DNA of 64,000 nt from Nitrospinaceae bacterium (lineage in GTDB: Bacteria; Nitrospinota; Nitrospinia; Nitrospinales; VA-1), in the NCBI GenBank assembly GCA_021604505.1, contig BQJC01000005.1, positions 1 to 64,000 of the forward strand, given 5' to 3'. The notes under the pieces were generated by a model. It worked only from the letters and a program-made list of their open reading frames with translations. It had not been told where the DNA came from and made no database searches. Positions 54,549 through 63,899 of the stretch are shown here, in pieces; positions within the stretch are counted from its first letter, which is position 1, and the number at the start of each line of letters is the position of its first letter. The position numbers and the translations under genes were made by a program.

Positions 54549-54824
54549 GTGAGTACAAACAAAAGCTATACCCTGGGCAAACATTACGAGCATTTTATTG
54601 CCAGACAGGTTGGCGAGGGACGTTTCAACAATGCCAGTGAAGTGGTTCGAGCGGGTCTCAGAATGCTGGAGGATTATGAAATCCGCATGAAAGAGCTACG
54701 CGGCCTGATTGATGAAGGCGATTCAGCGATTGCTGCAGGACAGGTAAAGACTTACGCCAGCGCCGGGGAATTAACCGATGAAATTTTAAGACAGGGCAAA
54801 AAGCGATTAAAGCAAAACGGCTAG
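54549..54824 (+). CDS. parD: ParD-type antitoxin
   Basis: A 91-residue antitoxin starting at GTG 54549. The N-terminal ribbon-helix-helix ([33 protein letters not shown], residues 8-42) binds the operon promoter. The acidic/basic C-terminal tail ([21 protein letters not shown]) wraps the toxin. The downstream toxin frame overlaps its stop. It is divergent from ispG and matches chromosomal addiction modules. Confidence 0.9.
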   Translation: MSTNKSYTLGKHYEHFIARQVGEGRFNNASEVVRAGLRMLEDYEIRMKELRGLIDEGDSAIAAGQVKTYASAGELTDEILRQGKKRLKQNG

Positions 54825-55114
54825 ATATTTCAGAACCTGCGCAAACGGACCTCACCGGGATTTACGAACATATCGCGCAGGATAACCCCGAAGCCGCAGA
54901 ATCTTTTATAGCAGACCTCATTCGGCAAATGTATAAAATCGCCGACCTTGAATTATCCGGCTCGCCAAGAGACTGGATACGCCCCGGCCTGCTTGCGTTT
55001 CCCTATCGCAAGCGATGCATTTACTTTCGAGATTATGAGGACCGCATTGTCATTGTCCGTGTGCTCAGTGGCAGACAGGATGTTGACCAGCAGGAGTTTT
55101 CGGAGAATGACTAA
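54806..55114 (+). CDS. parE: ParE-type toxin with non-standard start codon
   Basis: The ParE frame is open from 54782 to the stop at 55112-55114 and encodes a full RelE/ParE-type toxin of about 103 residues. Examples are [29 protein letters not shown] at the start and [19 protein letters not shown] near the end (quoted in parts). No ATG, GTG, TTG or CTG precedes residue 42 in this frame. At the place where relatives have ATG-AAA-GC the sequence is ATT-AAA-GC (54806). Either ATT is used as a very weak start, or a G-to-T change silenced the toxin. The internal ATG at 54929 would give a fragment lacking the first third. Confidence 0.8.
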   Translation: MKAKRLDISEPAQTDLTGIYEHIAQDNPEAAESFIADLIRQMYKIADLELSGSPRDWIRPGLLAFPYRKRCIYFRDYEDRIVIVRVLSGRQDVDQQEFSEND

Positions 55115-55159
55115 AATCTTTGCAAAACAAAATGATTAACTTGTTTCTTCATTATTGAT

Positions 55160-55365
55160 CGCCTATCCCGTTTCAATCCCCTCCATCAAACTGGCCCTAT
55201 CCAGTGAAAGCGGGTTTTCTGGTTTACGAAAAACCAAGAAAGGTGGGCTAACTATAGAGGTCCACCGATTGCTGGAAACTGCCGATGGCCCCGGTTTTAT
55301 TGACTATAAATGTTTCTAGCCTCTCACGCCGGAAACACGGTTTCGATTCCCCTTGGGGCTACTTC
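55160..55365 (-). pseudogene. Decayed duplicate of the amrS 3' end
   Basis: Read on the minus strand, 55164-55235 encodes FRKPENPLSLDRASLMEGIETG then a stop. That matches the C-terminus of the intact radical-SAM protein at 55727 (FRKQESPFPLDRADLVEEIEAG) in 14 of 22 positions. About 60 bases align with some 80 percent identity. Farther out, 55325-55348 still matches the intact gene (the VNTVFQ/EIETVF region), but the part between is scrambled. This is a broken second copy lying 370 bases from its parent. Confidence 0.75.
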
Positions 55366-55446
55366 CTTTTCAATAGTTCAACCATTCGCTTAATCATCAT
55401 TCTTCAAATTGTGACCGTTTTGTGTCCGCCATCAGATTGAACCGTT

Positions 55447-55704
55447 TTAATCGCAACCATACAAAAATACATAATGAATCATGCCGGAAGGATGCTTTGC
55501 ATTAACTTCAAAAAATTCGGTTTTTTCTTCACTGAAATTTTTACATTGATATAGATTGATCTTCTTTCCAATCACACTGAAATGCCCAACTTCTAATGCT
55601 TCCTGGAATTCCTGGTCTCGAGTTAGATTAAGCATTAGTAAATGAGCATGTAATCTTTCTCTTTGTTCATCCGGGTCATCACACCTTAATTCTTCGTGCT
55701 CCAT
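55447..55704 (-). CDS. Small hypothetical protein
   Basis: An 85-residue soluble protein between the amrS remnant and intact amrS. The N-terminal part is acidic and helical (EELRCDDPDEQRERLHAHLLMLN), the rest beta-like with FFEVNAKHPSGMIHYVFLYGCD at the end. No recognised domain. The gene sits in a possibly rearranged patch, so it may have come in with the duplication. Confidence 0.5.
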   Translation of the reverse strand: MEHEELRCDDPDEQRERLHAHLLMLNLTRDQEFQEALEVGHFSVIGKKINLYQCKNFSEEKTEFFEVNAKHPSGMIHYVFLYGCD

Positions 55705-55726
55705 CTATCCATCCCCCTATTTTTGA

Positions 55727-56770
55727 TCATTTGACATCAATTACCTTCATAGCTTCCTTCTTCTTGCCCTGCCCTGCTTCAATCTCTTCCACCAAATCAG
55801 CCCTGTCCAAGGGAAACGGGCTTTCTTGCTTGCGAAAATCAGGCAGGTTGTGCAGTTCGTCTTCAAGATTCTGGGTGAACACGGTTTCAATGCCCAGATC
55901 CCTGGCCATACTGAGGACCGCTTCGTATTCTTTGGCATAGATCCTTCGCGATATCCGTGATTTCGCCGCCGCTTTGTGTACGGGCTGGTACTGGCTCATC
56001 AAGCTCACGGGAACCTTTGGAGACAATTCCAACGCAATAAAACAGAGGGTCTCCCAGCTTCCCGCCGTATCATCCGGTAAAACCAGATGCCGTACCACCA
56101 TCCCCCGTTCGGCCAACCCGGATGCGTTCAGGGTCAGCGGTCCCACCTGCCGGTACATTTCCAGCACAGCGGAGCGGGTATGATCCACGTAGTTCTTGAT
56201 ATGCGAAAATTCGCGGGCCACGTCATTCTCGGCGTATTTCAAATCGGGAAGGTAAATGTCAATAATACCGTCCAGCAGTTTCAGCGTCGGCAGGGCATCG
56301 TATCCGTTCGTGTTGTAGATGATTGGAAGGTGGAGTCCCTTTTCCCGCGCCAGCGCCAGAGCTTTCAATAAACCCGGAACCACATGCGACGGCGACACCC
56401 AGCCGATGAAATGCACTCCCTGATCCTGAAGATCCAGCATCTGTTCCGCCACTTGGCCGTAGGAATATTCCTTTCCCAGATCCTCCTGGGAAATTTGAAA
56501 ATTCTGGCAATAGTCGCAACGCAGATTACAGGACGTGACAAAGATGTTTCCCACGCCGCGGGTTCCGGTGAAGGGAGGCTCTTCGCCAAAATGCTGAACC
56601 GAAGCCCCGACCACCAGGCGGTCGCTCTGGCCGCACACGCCCCTGCCCCCGTCCGTCCGGTCCACCTGACAGGCGTGCGGGCACACGGTGCAATCGCGGT
56701 ACAGGGCATAAGCTGCTTCCGCCCGGCCTTGCAATTCGTTTTGAGATAGATTCAGATAACTTACCGTCAT
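55727..56770 (-). CDS. amrS: AmmeMemoRadiSam-system radical SAM enzyme (AmrS)
   Basis: A 347-residue radical-SAM protein. Three Cys of the cluster lie in CNLRCDYCQNF (CxxxCxxC, about 81-91), preceded by FVTSCNLRCDYC context and followed by the SPSHVVPGLLKAL and IYNTNGYD segments of the family. An N-terminal Cys-rich part (CTVCPHACQVDRTDGGRGVCG) resembles pyruvate-formate-lyase activase relatives. It belongs to the uncharacterised AMMECR1/Memo/RadicalSAM set, but neither the AMMECR1 nor the Memo gene is adjacent here. The start overlaps the end of the TPR lipoprotein gene by four bases. Confidence 0.88.
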   Translation of the reverse strand: MTVSYLNLSQNELQGRAEAAYALYRDCTVCPHACQVDRTDGGRGVCGQSDRLVVGASVQHFGEEPPFTGTRGVGNIFVTSCNLRCDYCQNFQISQEDLGKEYSYGQVAEQMLDLQDQGVHFIGWVSPSHVVPGLLKALALAREKGLHLPIIYNTNGYDALPTLKLLDGIIDIYLPDLKYAENDVAREFSHIKNYVDHTRSAVLEMYRQVGPLTLNASGLAERGMVVRHLVLPDDTAGSWETLCFIALELSPKVPVSLMSQYQPVHKAAAKSRISRRIYAKEYEAVLSMARDLGIETVFTQNLEDELHNLPDFRKQESPFPLDRADLVEEIEAGQGKKKEAMKVIDVK

Positions 56771-57783
56771 AGACCCTGGGGTATTTGTCGCAACAGTTCT
56801 TCCCGCTCCGCTTTCAACCGCTCGTTATGAGCAATTTCCTTGATATACTTGCCATCTCCTGAAATTTCATAGGCCCGTCGAAACATCGTGTCCGCCTTAT
56901 CGAACTGCCAGGAATATTCATACGCCAGGCCCAGGTTCCAATAGGCATTGACGACGCTTTCCTTCGGAATTTTTCCACTGATCTGGGCCGCCTCGAGTTC
57001 GCGTTGAAATATTTCGATGGCCCCTGGAAAATTTCGCTCCCTGGCTAAATTGATCCCCATTTCTAAATTCGGCAGGTGATAATCTTTTTCAAAAGGGATT
57101 CTCACTTCTTCCTGCCACGGGGACATGGCTTTAAAAATTTTATATACATGCTGATTCAAACACTTCTCATACATGTATTTTTTATTGATGGCCGCCGGAC
57201 TTTCATCGACGGAGGTGTTGTAATCATCCTTTGAACATTTAAAATTTTTTGAAAGGAGGATGGTTCCGGTCGCTTCTTCGGTAAAATCGATATGGCCGAA
57301 GGTGGTCAAGGTTCCCGTCCGCTTATAATGAGTGCAATCGTATTTTTCTTTCTTTTCTTTGCCCTCCACCTCTATCTTCCGCTCGCAGGTTTTCTTTTTA
57401 AATGTGGTCTCCTCATCATAGTAACTTTCCGCATTTCCAAAGAGCAAAACAGAAGAGCGGTTCAACTGCCCCAAGTTGCTTGTATTCTCCCTGGGAAGGT
57501 AGGAGTTCGACAGTGCATTTTCTCTTCTGAGGTGAAGCTGCTGAGGCCGGTCCATAATTCGGATGTGGCTCAATCTTATAAGCTCGTCTCTCAGGCAAAT
57601 TTTAAAATCAGGCGCCATGTTTCCGGTGACCCGCCCGAACGCAACGTTTTCATATTGAGAAAGGTTGACCTCAGCAGGATGGGTCAAGGGAATGGGAACG
57701 TACAAGGTCGTGCAACCGGACAATACCCAAAACCCCAGAAAAATTAAATACGCTCTGTTTATTTTTATTCGCCGGTTTGACAT
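56767..57783 (-). CDS. TPR-containing lipoprotein
   Basis: A 338-residue protein, start taken at the ATG at 57781-57783 (a TTG nine bases upstream is possible). The signal ends in the lipobox LSGC at about residue 23. The mature N-terminal half has a beta-like domain with Cys-containing loops (KKKTCERKIEVEG). The C-terminal part (about 235-310) has two to three TPR-like repeats: NLARERNFPGAIEIFQRELEAAQ and YWNLGLAYEYSWQFDKADTMFRRAYEI. Probably a membrane-anchored periplasmic scaffold; function unknown. Coupled to amrS. Confidence 0.78.
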   Translation of the reverse strand: MSNRRIKINRAYLIFLGFWVLSGCTTLYVPIPLTHPAEVNLSQYENVAFGRVTGNMAPDFKICLRDELIRLSHIRIMDRPQQLHLRRENALSNSYLPRENTSNLGQLNRSSVLLFGNAESYYDEETTFKKKTCERKIEVEGKEKKEKYDCTHYKRTGTLTTFGHIDFTEEATGTILLSKNFKCSKDDYNTSVDESPAAINKKYMYEKCLNQHVYKIFKAMSPWQEEVRIPFEKDYHLPNLEMGINLARERNFPGAIEIFQRELEAAQISGKIPKESVVNAYWNLGLAYEYSWQFDKADTMFRRAYEISGDGKYIKEIAHNERLKAEREELLRQIPQGL

Positions 57784-57870
57784 GAGATTCAATTACCGGT
57801 AGTGATTGAAACCGGACCAATGTTAGAATAATCCCTTATGGCACTACTAACTGAAAGAATACCCGAAACC

Positions 57871-59748
57871 ATGTCCAAAACGAGCATAAAATTTTTTCTC
57901 CTGACTGTTGTTATTGCCCTCATTTCGGCCCTCCCAATTTCAGCGGAACCCAAGCATGGGTTGTCCCTTTACGGACCTCAGGGACTGAAATACAAGGCGG
58001 ATGAACCTTATGAATATGCCAATCCGAAGGCCCCGAAAGGCGGTCACCTCGTACTTTCTGACTTTGGGGCGTTCACCAAATTGAATCCTTTTTCGCTGAA
58101 GGGCGTGCCCGCAACGGGTATAGCGGGCCTGGTCCTGCAAACACCGATGGACTCCTCCTCGGACGACGACGAACCATTTTCCCAATATGGCAATCTTATC
58201 GAAAAGGTCGATCTGGCTAAGGATCACATGTCAATGGTCTATCACATATATAAAACCGCTAAATTTTCCGATGGGCAGCCGGTCACGGCGGATGACTTCG
58301 TGTTCTCCTTTGAAATCATAAAAGATCCGCAATACCACCCACTCTACAAACAGTATTTCAAAGATATTAAAAAAGTCGAGAAAATCGGCAAGCACACTGT
58401 CAAATACCACTTCGCCATTCACAATCAGGAACTGCCGCTGATCACCGGGCAAATGCCGATCTTCCCCAAACACATTTACGGACAAAAGGGGAAATCCTTC
58501 GGATCGGATTTTGACAACATCGCCGTCGGCAGCGGTCCCTATAAGGTGGACAAATTCGAGTTCGGGAAATACATCACCTTAAAACGCGATCCCGACTGGT
58601 GGGGAAAAGACCTGCCGAAAAACCGCGGACGCCACAACTTCGACCAGATCACCTGGAAAATTTTTCTCGACCCGGTGGCCATCCGCGAGGGGTTCAAAGG
58701 AGGAGAGTTCGACGTCAACCTGATCAACAGTTCCCGCGACTGGGCTCTGGACTACAAAGGCGACTTCGTTAAAAAGGGTTATTACATCCGCGAAGGAGTT
58801 CCCCATCAACGCGTGGCAGGCATGCAGGGATACGCGATGAACACCCGCAACGAGTTATTTAAATCCCGGAAAGTGCGGGCCGCCCTGGCCATGGTCTTCG
58901 ATTTTGACTGGAGCAACAAAAACCTTTTTTACGGACAATACACCCGAAACGAAAACTATTTCGACAACAACCCGGAGATGAAAGCCAAGGGCCCACCCGA
59001 GGGAGAGGTCAAAAAAATCCTCATGGCCTTGCGGCAAAAATACAAGGAACATGTGCCTAAAACGGCCCTGACCAAACCCGTCGGCACTCCCGGAGAAGGA
59101 CAGCCGCTGGAAAAAAATATTCAGCTGGCAAACGCACTTCTCGATTCCGCCGGCTGGAAAGTCGGAAAGGATGGCATCCGGGAAAAAGACGGCAAACGGT
59201 TTACGTTTGAACATCTGCTCACCAGCCCGCAATTCATGCGAATTTCGGAGCCGTACAAAAACAACCTGCGCAAAATCGGCATCGAAATGAAAATAAGAAT
59301 CGTCCAGATCGCTGAATATGAGGAACGCTTGCGGAATTTCAAATTTGACATGGTGGTGGTCAATTATCCACAAAGCCGCTCACCGGGGAACGAACAACGC
59401 TATAGGTGGGGAAGCGAAGCCGCCAAAACTCCGGGAACCCGGAATTATATGGGCATCGAAAACCCCGCAATTGATGAACTGATCGATCTGGTCATCGACG
59501 CAAAAACCCGCAAGGACCTGATCACGGCCATTCAAGCGTTGGATCGGATTCTGACCCACCAGTTTTATGTCGTCCCCCACTGGTATATCAACATCGACCG
59601 CGTCGTCTATTGGAACAAATTTTCCAGGCCCGAAATCAATCCGTCGCAGGCTCCTGTTTTAAGCAACATCCTCGAATGGTGGTGGTGGGATGAAGGCAAG
59701 GCCCAACGGTTGAAAAAGGCCCAGGCCGCGGGCGAATCGGTCAATTGA
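57871..59748 (+). CDS. yejA: Peptide ABC transporter substrate-binding protein, YejA type
   Basis: A 625-residue family 5 solute-binding protein. The start at ATG 57871 gives a proper signal peptide (residues 1-25, ending ISA); an upstream in-frame ATG at 57838 would add 11 residues. Markers: HGLSLYGPQGLKYKADEPYEYANPKAPKGG, which is the YejA N-terminus, the LSDFGAFTKLNPFS segment and ADDFVFSFEIIKD. Later HWYINIDRVVYWNKFSRPE also fits. YejA binds peptides such as microcin C. The permease genes follow after one inserted gene. Confidence 0.92.
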   Translation: MSKTSIKFFLLTVVIALISALPISAEPKHGLSLYGPQGLKYKADEPYEYANPKAPKGGHLVLSDFGAFTKLNPFSLKGVPATGIAGLVLQTPMDSSSDDDEPFSQYGNLIEKVDLAKDHMSMVYHIYKTAKFSDGQPVTADDFVFSFEIIKDPQYHPLYKQYFKDIKKVEKIGKHTVKYHFAIHNQELPLITGQMPIFPKHIYGQKGKSFGSDFDNIAVGSGPYKVDKFEFGKYITLKRDPDWWGKDLPKNRGRHNFDQITWKIFLDPVAIREGFKGGEFDVNLINSSRDWALDYKGDFVKKGYYIREGVPHQRVAGMQGYAMNTRNELFKSRKVRAALAMVFDFDWSNKNLFYGQYTRNENYFDNNPEMKAKGPPEGEVKKILMALRQKYKEHVPKTALTKPVGTPGEGQPLEKNIQLANALLDSAGWKVGKDGIREKDGKRFTFEHLLTSPQFMRISEPYKNNLRKIGIEMKIRIVQIAEYEERLRNFKFDMVVVNYPQSRSPGNEQRYRWGSEAAKTPGTRNYMGIENPAIDELIDLVIDAKTRKDLITAIQALDRILTHQFYVVPHWYINIDRVVYWNKFSRPEINPSQAPVLSNILEWWWWDEGKAQRLKKAQAAGESVN

Positions 59749-59811
59749 TCCCGTCGCCTGTTCTCCCATGAAACCTCTGATGTCCATCATTTTCCGACCC
59801 TAAACAGGTGC

Positions 59812-61317
59812 ATGCAGATTCACTCGCTAATAAATTTCGTTAACCATCGAAATTCTGCTCTCCTTTTATTTACTGTGCTCTGCTGCCTGTTTCTCAACCC
59901 TGTCGTCACGGGAAATGAAGAAATTTATTTAGGATGGGCCAAGTCGTATTATGACCCGGATTGGCTGCCCAACTCATTCGTCTACGATCATTGGGTGGGC
60001 CACCGATACGTCTTCGAACTGTTTTTTGGATTCCTCTTAAGTCATCTCAGTTTTGAAGCGGTGGTAATGATCGGCAGAGTGATGGCGGCGGCGGCAATGG
60101 CCTTCTCACTTTCCCGGCTTTTCAGGCAAATCAATTTCACCAATCTGGAATCGTTGCTGGTGGTGCTGGTATTCATTTCGATAGGGCAAAACTTTGTTCC
60201 CGGCGAATGGATATTCATGTCGATAGAATCCAAAGTTTTTGCCTATCCGCTGATTTTTCTCAGTCTCACGGAACTACTGAAAGGCAATCCCAGGCGGTCC
60301 GCGCTGTACATCGTTGGCGCCACCTATTTCCATGTCTTGGCCGCGGGCTGGTTTTTCATGTACTTTTTAATTTATCTGCTATGGACCCGAACGCAATTTC
60401 TCGACGTTGCCAGGGTATTTGCCATCTATGTGGCTGGGACTTTGCCTCTGACCGTCTATCTGGCCCCGCAAGTCTTCTCAGGCCCCAGCGATGTTGGCGG
60501 AATTCATCTCAATTGGATCTACGTCTTCTACCGGATTCCCAACCTGGCGCCTTTTGTGGAAGGAAAATTAAATACCGCCGCAAATTGGGAAGCGCAAAGG
60601 ATTCTCACCGTCGCAGTTTGCTTCGTTCTCGCTATTTTTTGGCACCGTAGAAACGAAACGCCAGAGAAAATAAAATTTTTCTCTCATTTCATCATAATTA
60701 TCGGCGCATTTTTCTTTACCTTCCTGGTGGCAGCTTACTTTGACCGTTCAGGCGACCTGTTAAAATTCCGTCCGTTCCGGGGAGCTTCGCTGTTTACCTT
60801 ATTCGTTCTCATAGAAATTGTTATTTTTGCTAAATTTAAGTTCACCAGTCCAAAAGCGCAGACCCTTGTTTCCCATCTCTCGATGGCCACTCTGGCTGTG
60901 CTTTTCGTCTATGGCACGGGTCGAAATTTAAACGAAAAATACATCGACACTGTTTTCTTCCCGGATGAGAAAAAACTGGCCTGGAGAGAAGTGACATCCT
61001 TCGCCAAAAATCAAACGGAGCGGCAGGCTGTTTTTCTAATAAAAGGAATTCCTGAAAGTGTCAGTTGGACATTTTCAAGAAATGCGAACAGAGACGTCTT
61101 TGTATTAAAAAAATTTGTTCCCATCGACAAAAATAAATGGCACGAGTGGTATCAGCGTCTCCATGTAAGGGTAGAAAATGAAGCTCAGATGGCCGACTTA
61201 AGGAAAAAATATAAACTGGACTACTATATTACGACTCCCTCGCGGCCTCGAATCGGGAAAGTTGTCTTTGAAAATTCCCGCTATGTGATTTCACATCTGC
61301 CTGATCCAGGGTTGTGA
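59812..61317 (+). CDS. Polytopic membrane protein of unknown function
   Basis: A 501-residue protein with about ten hydrophobic segments between residues 13 and 395, then a soluble C-terminal part (about 395-501). The layout of TM helices with a periplasmic first loop (NEEIYLGWAKSYYDPDWLPNSFVYDHWVGHRY) resembles glycosyltransferase-like or O-antigen-type membrane proteins, but no clear catalytic motif is present. It lies between yejA and yejB on the same strand (64- and 100-base gaps). It may be cotranscribed, yet it is not a usual Yej component. Confidence 0.72.
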   Translation: MQIHSLINFVNHRNSALLLFTVLCCLFLNPVVTGNEEIYLGWAKSYYDPDWLPNSFVYDHWVGHRYVFELFFGFLLSHLSFEAVVMIGRVMAAAAMAFSLSRLFRQINFTNLESLLVVLVFISIGQNFVPGEWIFMSIESKVFAYPLIFLSLTELLKGNPRRSALYIVGATYFHVLAAGWFFMYFLIYLLWTRTQFLDVARVFAIYVAGTLPLTVYLAPQVFSGPSDVGGIHLNWIYVFYRIPNLAPFVEGKLNTAANWEAQRILTVAVCFVLAIFWHRRNETPEKIKFFSHFIIIIGAFFFTFLVAAYFDRSGDLLKFRPFRGASLFTLFVLIEIVIFAKFKFTSPKAQTLVSHLSMATLAVLFVYGTGRNLNEKYIDTVFFPDEKKLAWREVTSFAKNQTERQAVFLIKGIPESVSWTFSRNANRDVFVLKKFVPIDKNKWHEWYQRLHVRVENEAQMADLRKKYKLDYYITTPSRPRIGKVVFENSRYVISHLPDPGL

Positions 61318-61417
61318 AATCCAAATATTGACTGAAACCAGAAGGCAAACATAGTAAAATAGCTGGCGTCTTGTAAAAATCTAAATTTTCCATCCCCTGC
61401 TTTTTCCGATCTATAAA

Positions 61418-62557
61418 ATGCCCAGTTATATCATCCGCAGACTGCTTCTGATTTTCCCCACCCTCATAGGAATCGTGACCATCACCTTCATCGTCACTCA
61501 GTTTGTACCGGGCGGCCCCATGGACCAGATCCGGTCATTGCTCAGAGGCCACGGCGGTGTCTTGACCGAAGCCGGGGGCGGAGCACTGGATCGGATGGGC
61601 GCAAAACCCGGCGAACTCGACCCAAAGCAAATGGAACAGTTGAAAAAAATCTATCATCTCGACCGTCCCCTCTGGGAACGGTATTTGCGTACCTTTCTCT
61701 GGTACGCCCCCAAAAACCCCGAAGCACCTTTTTCGGAAAGTTTTTTTAAACACGACAACTGGGAAGGATTTCTGGTTTTTAAATTTGGCGACTCCTTTTA
61801 CCGCAACCGGTCGGTGTTGGAACTGATCAAGGAAAAACTTCCCGTTTCCATATCCCTCGGCGTCTCAAGTTTTTTCCTGACCTATATCATCTGTATCGTT
61901 CTTGGAATCGCCAAAGCGGTGAAGAACGAAACGCGGTTTGACACCGTGACCAGCGTCATCGTGTTGGTCGGATACAGCGTTCCAGGTTTCGTCATGGGAA
62001 TTTTTTTGATCGTCCTGATCGGACCCGGTGATGGCGCCATTGCGCATCTCATCCCTCTCGCCGGACTGACTTCTGAAGGAACACCGGGCTATGAAGACTG
62101 GTCGCTATGGAAAAAAATCGTCGATTACCTGCATCATCTGGCCGCGCCGCTGTTCTGCTACGTGCTGGGGGGATTTGCCACACTGACTCTGTTGACCAAA
62201 AACGCCGTGCTGGAGGAGATGCGAAAACAATATGTCCTGACCGTAAGGGCGAAGGGTTTGTCCGAAAAAATGGTTCTGTTTAAACATATCCTGAAAAACG
62301 CCCTGATCCCGTTGGTGACCGGATTCCCAATTGGTTTTTTGACCATGTTTTTCTCCGGGTCGCTTCTCATAGAACAGATATTCACGCTGGACGGTTTTGG
62401 TCTGCTTTCCTATCAGGCGGTGATACAGCGCGATTATCCGATCGTGCTGGGTTCCATGTTTATTTTTTCGCTGATCGCGCTTCTCGGACAACTTTTGACC
62501 GATCTCTCCTATGTGCTCATCGACCGGCGAATCAGTTTTGAAGAAACTCAAGGATAA
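61418..62557 (+). CDS. yejB: Peptide ABC transporter permease YejB
   Basis: A 379-residue permease with the N-terminal MPSYIIRRLLLIFPTLIGIVTITF helix of oligopeptide permeases. Five or six further helices follow and a LTLLTKNAVLEEMRKQYVLTVRAKGLSEKMVLFKHILKNALIPLV region that contains the EAA loop contacting the ATPase. An inserted soluble loop (about residues 45-115) is typical of YejB. It is followed by yejE after ten bases. Confidence 0.94.
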   Translation: MPSYIIRRLLLIFPTLIGIVTITFIVTQFVPGGPMDQIRSLLRGHGGVLTEAGGGALDRMGAKPGELDPKQMEQLKKIYHLDRPLWERYLRTFLWYAPKNPEAPFSESFFKHDNWEGFLVFKFGDSFYRNRSVLELIKEKLPVSISLGVSSFFLTYIICIVLGIAKAVKNETRFDTVTSVIVLVGYSVPGFVMGIFLIVLIGPGDGAIAHLIPLAGLTSEGTPGYEDWSLWKKIVDYLHHLAAPLFCYVLGGFATLTLLTKNAVLEEMRKQYVLTVRAKGLSEKMVLFKHILKNALIPLVTGFPIGFLTMFFSGSLLIEQIFTLDGFGLLSYQAVIQRDYPIVLGSMFIFSLIALLGQLLTDLSYVLIDRRISFEETQG

Positions 62558-62566
62558 GGCGAACCA

Positions 62567-63874
62567 ATGCGCCTAAGCAAAGACCTCCAGGTAAAACTGA
62601 AACGCTTCCGCCGCGACCGCAGAGCGTTCTACAGTTTTCTTTTTATCGCCGCATTGTTCATTCTGACACTTCCCGCCGAATGGCTATGCAACATCAGGCC
62701 CATCCTCATTGTGGTCGAAGGCCGTCCCTACTTTCCTGTTTTATTTTCCTATAGCGAGAAAGATTTCGGCGGCGCTCTCCTGAGCGAGCCCGACTACAAA
62801 TCCGACCGCTTCATCCGGCTCCTCAGCGGTAATCAGGAAAGCACAGAGGCAAAAAACCTGTTGATGGAATTTGAGGATGAAGACACCGGGAGCGAAAACC
62901 TGGGCCTGGATCTGGGGGATTTTGATGAAGAGGACAGCGGTTCTGGTTTTTCTCTGGGCCTGGGAGATTTCGATGAAGATGAAGAAAGCTCTGGCACACC
63001 CAATATTACCTCCGAGCAAACGACTCCCAATATCACGGATGCACCGCCTGGCGTTAAGAGAGATTTCTGGATTCTCTGGCCTCCCGTGCCTTATGATTAT
63101 AAATACATCCCCACCCAATCCACCACCGGTCGGGTGGTTTTGACCGCGCCTTATGAAACGCTTTCCTTCGATGGTGAGCGTATGATTCCATCGTCCGTAA
63201 TAGACCAGCATTATCTGGGAACCGACGACCGTGGACGCGACGTTCTGGCCCGTCTCATCTATGGGTTTCGAATATCCATGATATTCGGGATCTCCCTGGC
63301 GATTTTTGGCACCCTCATCGGCTGTCTCATTGGCGGTGTGCAGGGATTTTTCGGCGGATTGGTGGACCTCATCGGCCAACGGCTCACCGAAATCTGGGGA
63401 TCGATCCCCCGGCTTTATATATTGATCATCTTAAGTTCGTTTCTCGTGCCTTCGGTTTTATTGTTGTTCGCCATCTTGAACCTGACCGCCTGGATGGGAA
63501 TCGGAGCGTATATCCGCGCGGAATTTTTAAAAATCCGCAACCTCGAGTTCGTGAAGGCGGCCAAGGCGATGGGCGTTTCGAATTTTAAGATCATGCGGCG
63601 TCACATATTGCCCAATGCCCTGACACCTGTGATCACCTTTTTTCCCTTTGAAGTCACTGCAGGCATTCTAGCGCTGGTGAGTCTCGACTACCTCAATCTC
63701 GGAGTGCCCAGCCCGGCGCCCAGCCTGGGAGAACTGCTGGCCCAGGGGAAGAACAACCTGCATGCCCTGTGGATTCTACTTCCCACCTTCACGGTTTTAA
63801 CGGTGGCGCTCACATGCCTGACCTTTGTGGGAGAAGGCGTCCGCAACGCGTTCGACCCAAGAAGGTCAGGATAA
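62567..63874 (+). CDS. yejE: Peptide ABC transporter permease YejE with acidic insert
   Basis: A 435-residue permease. An N-terminal RxxxR-rich cytoplasmic tail and first helix (about 22-40) precede a periplasmic loop. Conserved permease segments follow (FGISLAIFGTLIGCLIGGVQGFFGG, KAAKAMGVSNFKIMRRHILPNAL, and LDYLNLGVPSPAPSLGELLAQGKNNL). Residues about 95-165 hold an extra acidic stretch containing two 16-residue near repeats (LGLDLGDFDEEDSGSG then FSLGLGDFDEDEESSG) and a doubled PNIT. E. coli YejE is about 95 residues shorter. The stop lies 25 bases before yejF. Confidence 0.92.
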   Translation: MRLSKDLQVKLKRFRRDRRAFYSFLFIAALFILTLPAEWLCNIRPILIVVEGRPYFPVLFSYSEKDFGGALLSEPDYKSDRFIRLLSGNQESTEAKNLLMEFEDEDTGSENLGLDLGDFDEEDSGSGFSLGLGDFDEDEESSGTPNITSEQTTPNITDAPPGVKRDFWILWPPVPYDYKYIPTQSTTGRVVLTAPYETLSFDGERMIPSSVIDQHYLGTDDRGRDVLARLIYGFRISMIFGISLAIFGTLIGCLIGGVQGFFGGLVDLIGQRLTEIWGSIPRLYILIILSSFLVPSVLLLFAILNLTAWMGIGAYIRAEFLKIRNLEFVKAAKAMGVSNFKIMRRHILPNALTPVITFFPFEVTAGILALVSLDYLNLGVPSPAPSLGELLAQGKNNLHALWILLPTFTVLTVALTCLTFVGEGVRNAFDPRRSG

Positions 63875-63899
63875 CGATGAACCGGAAAGCGACGACTCC

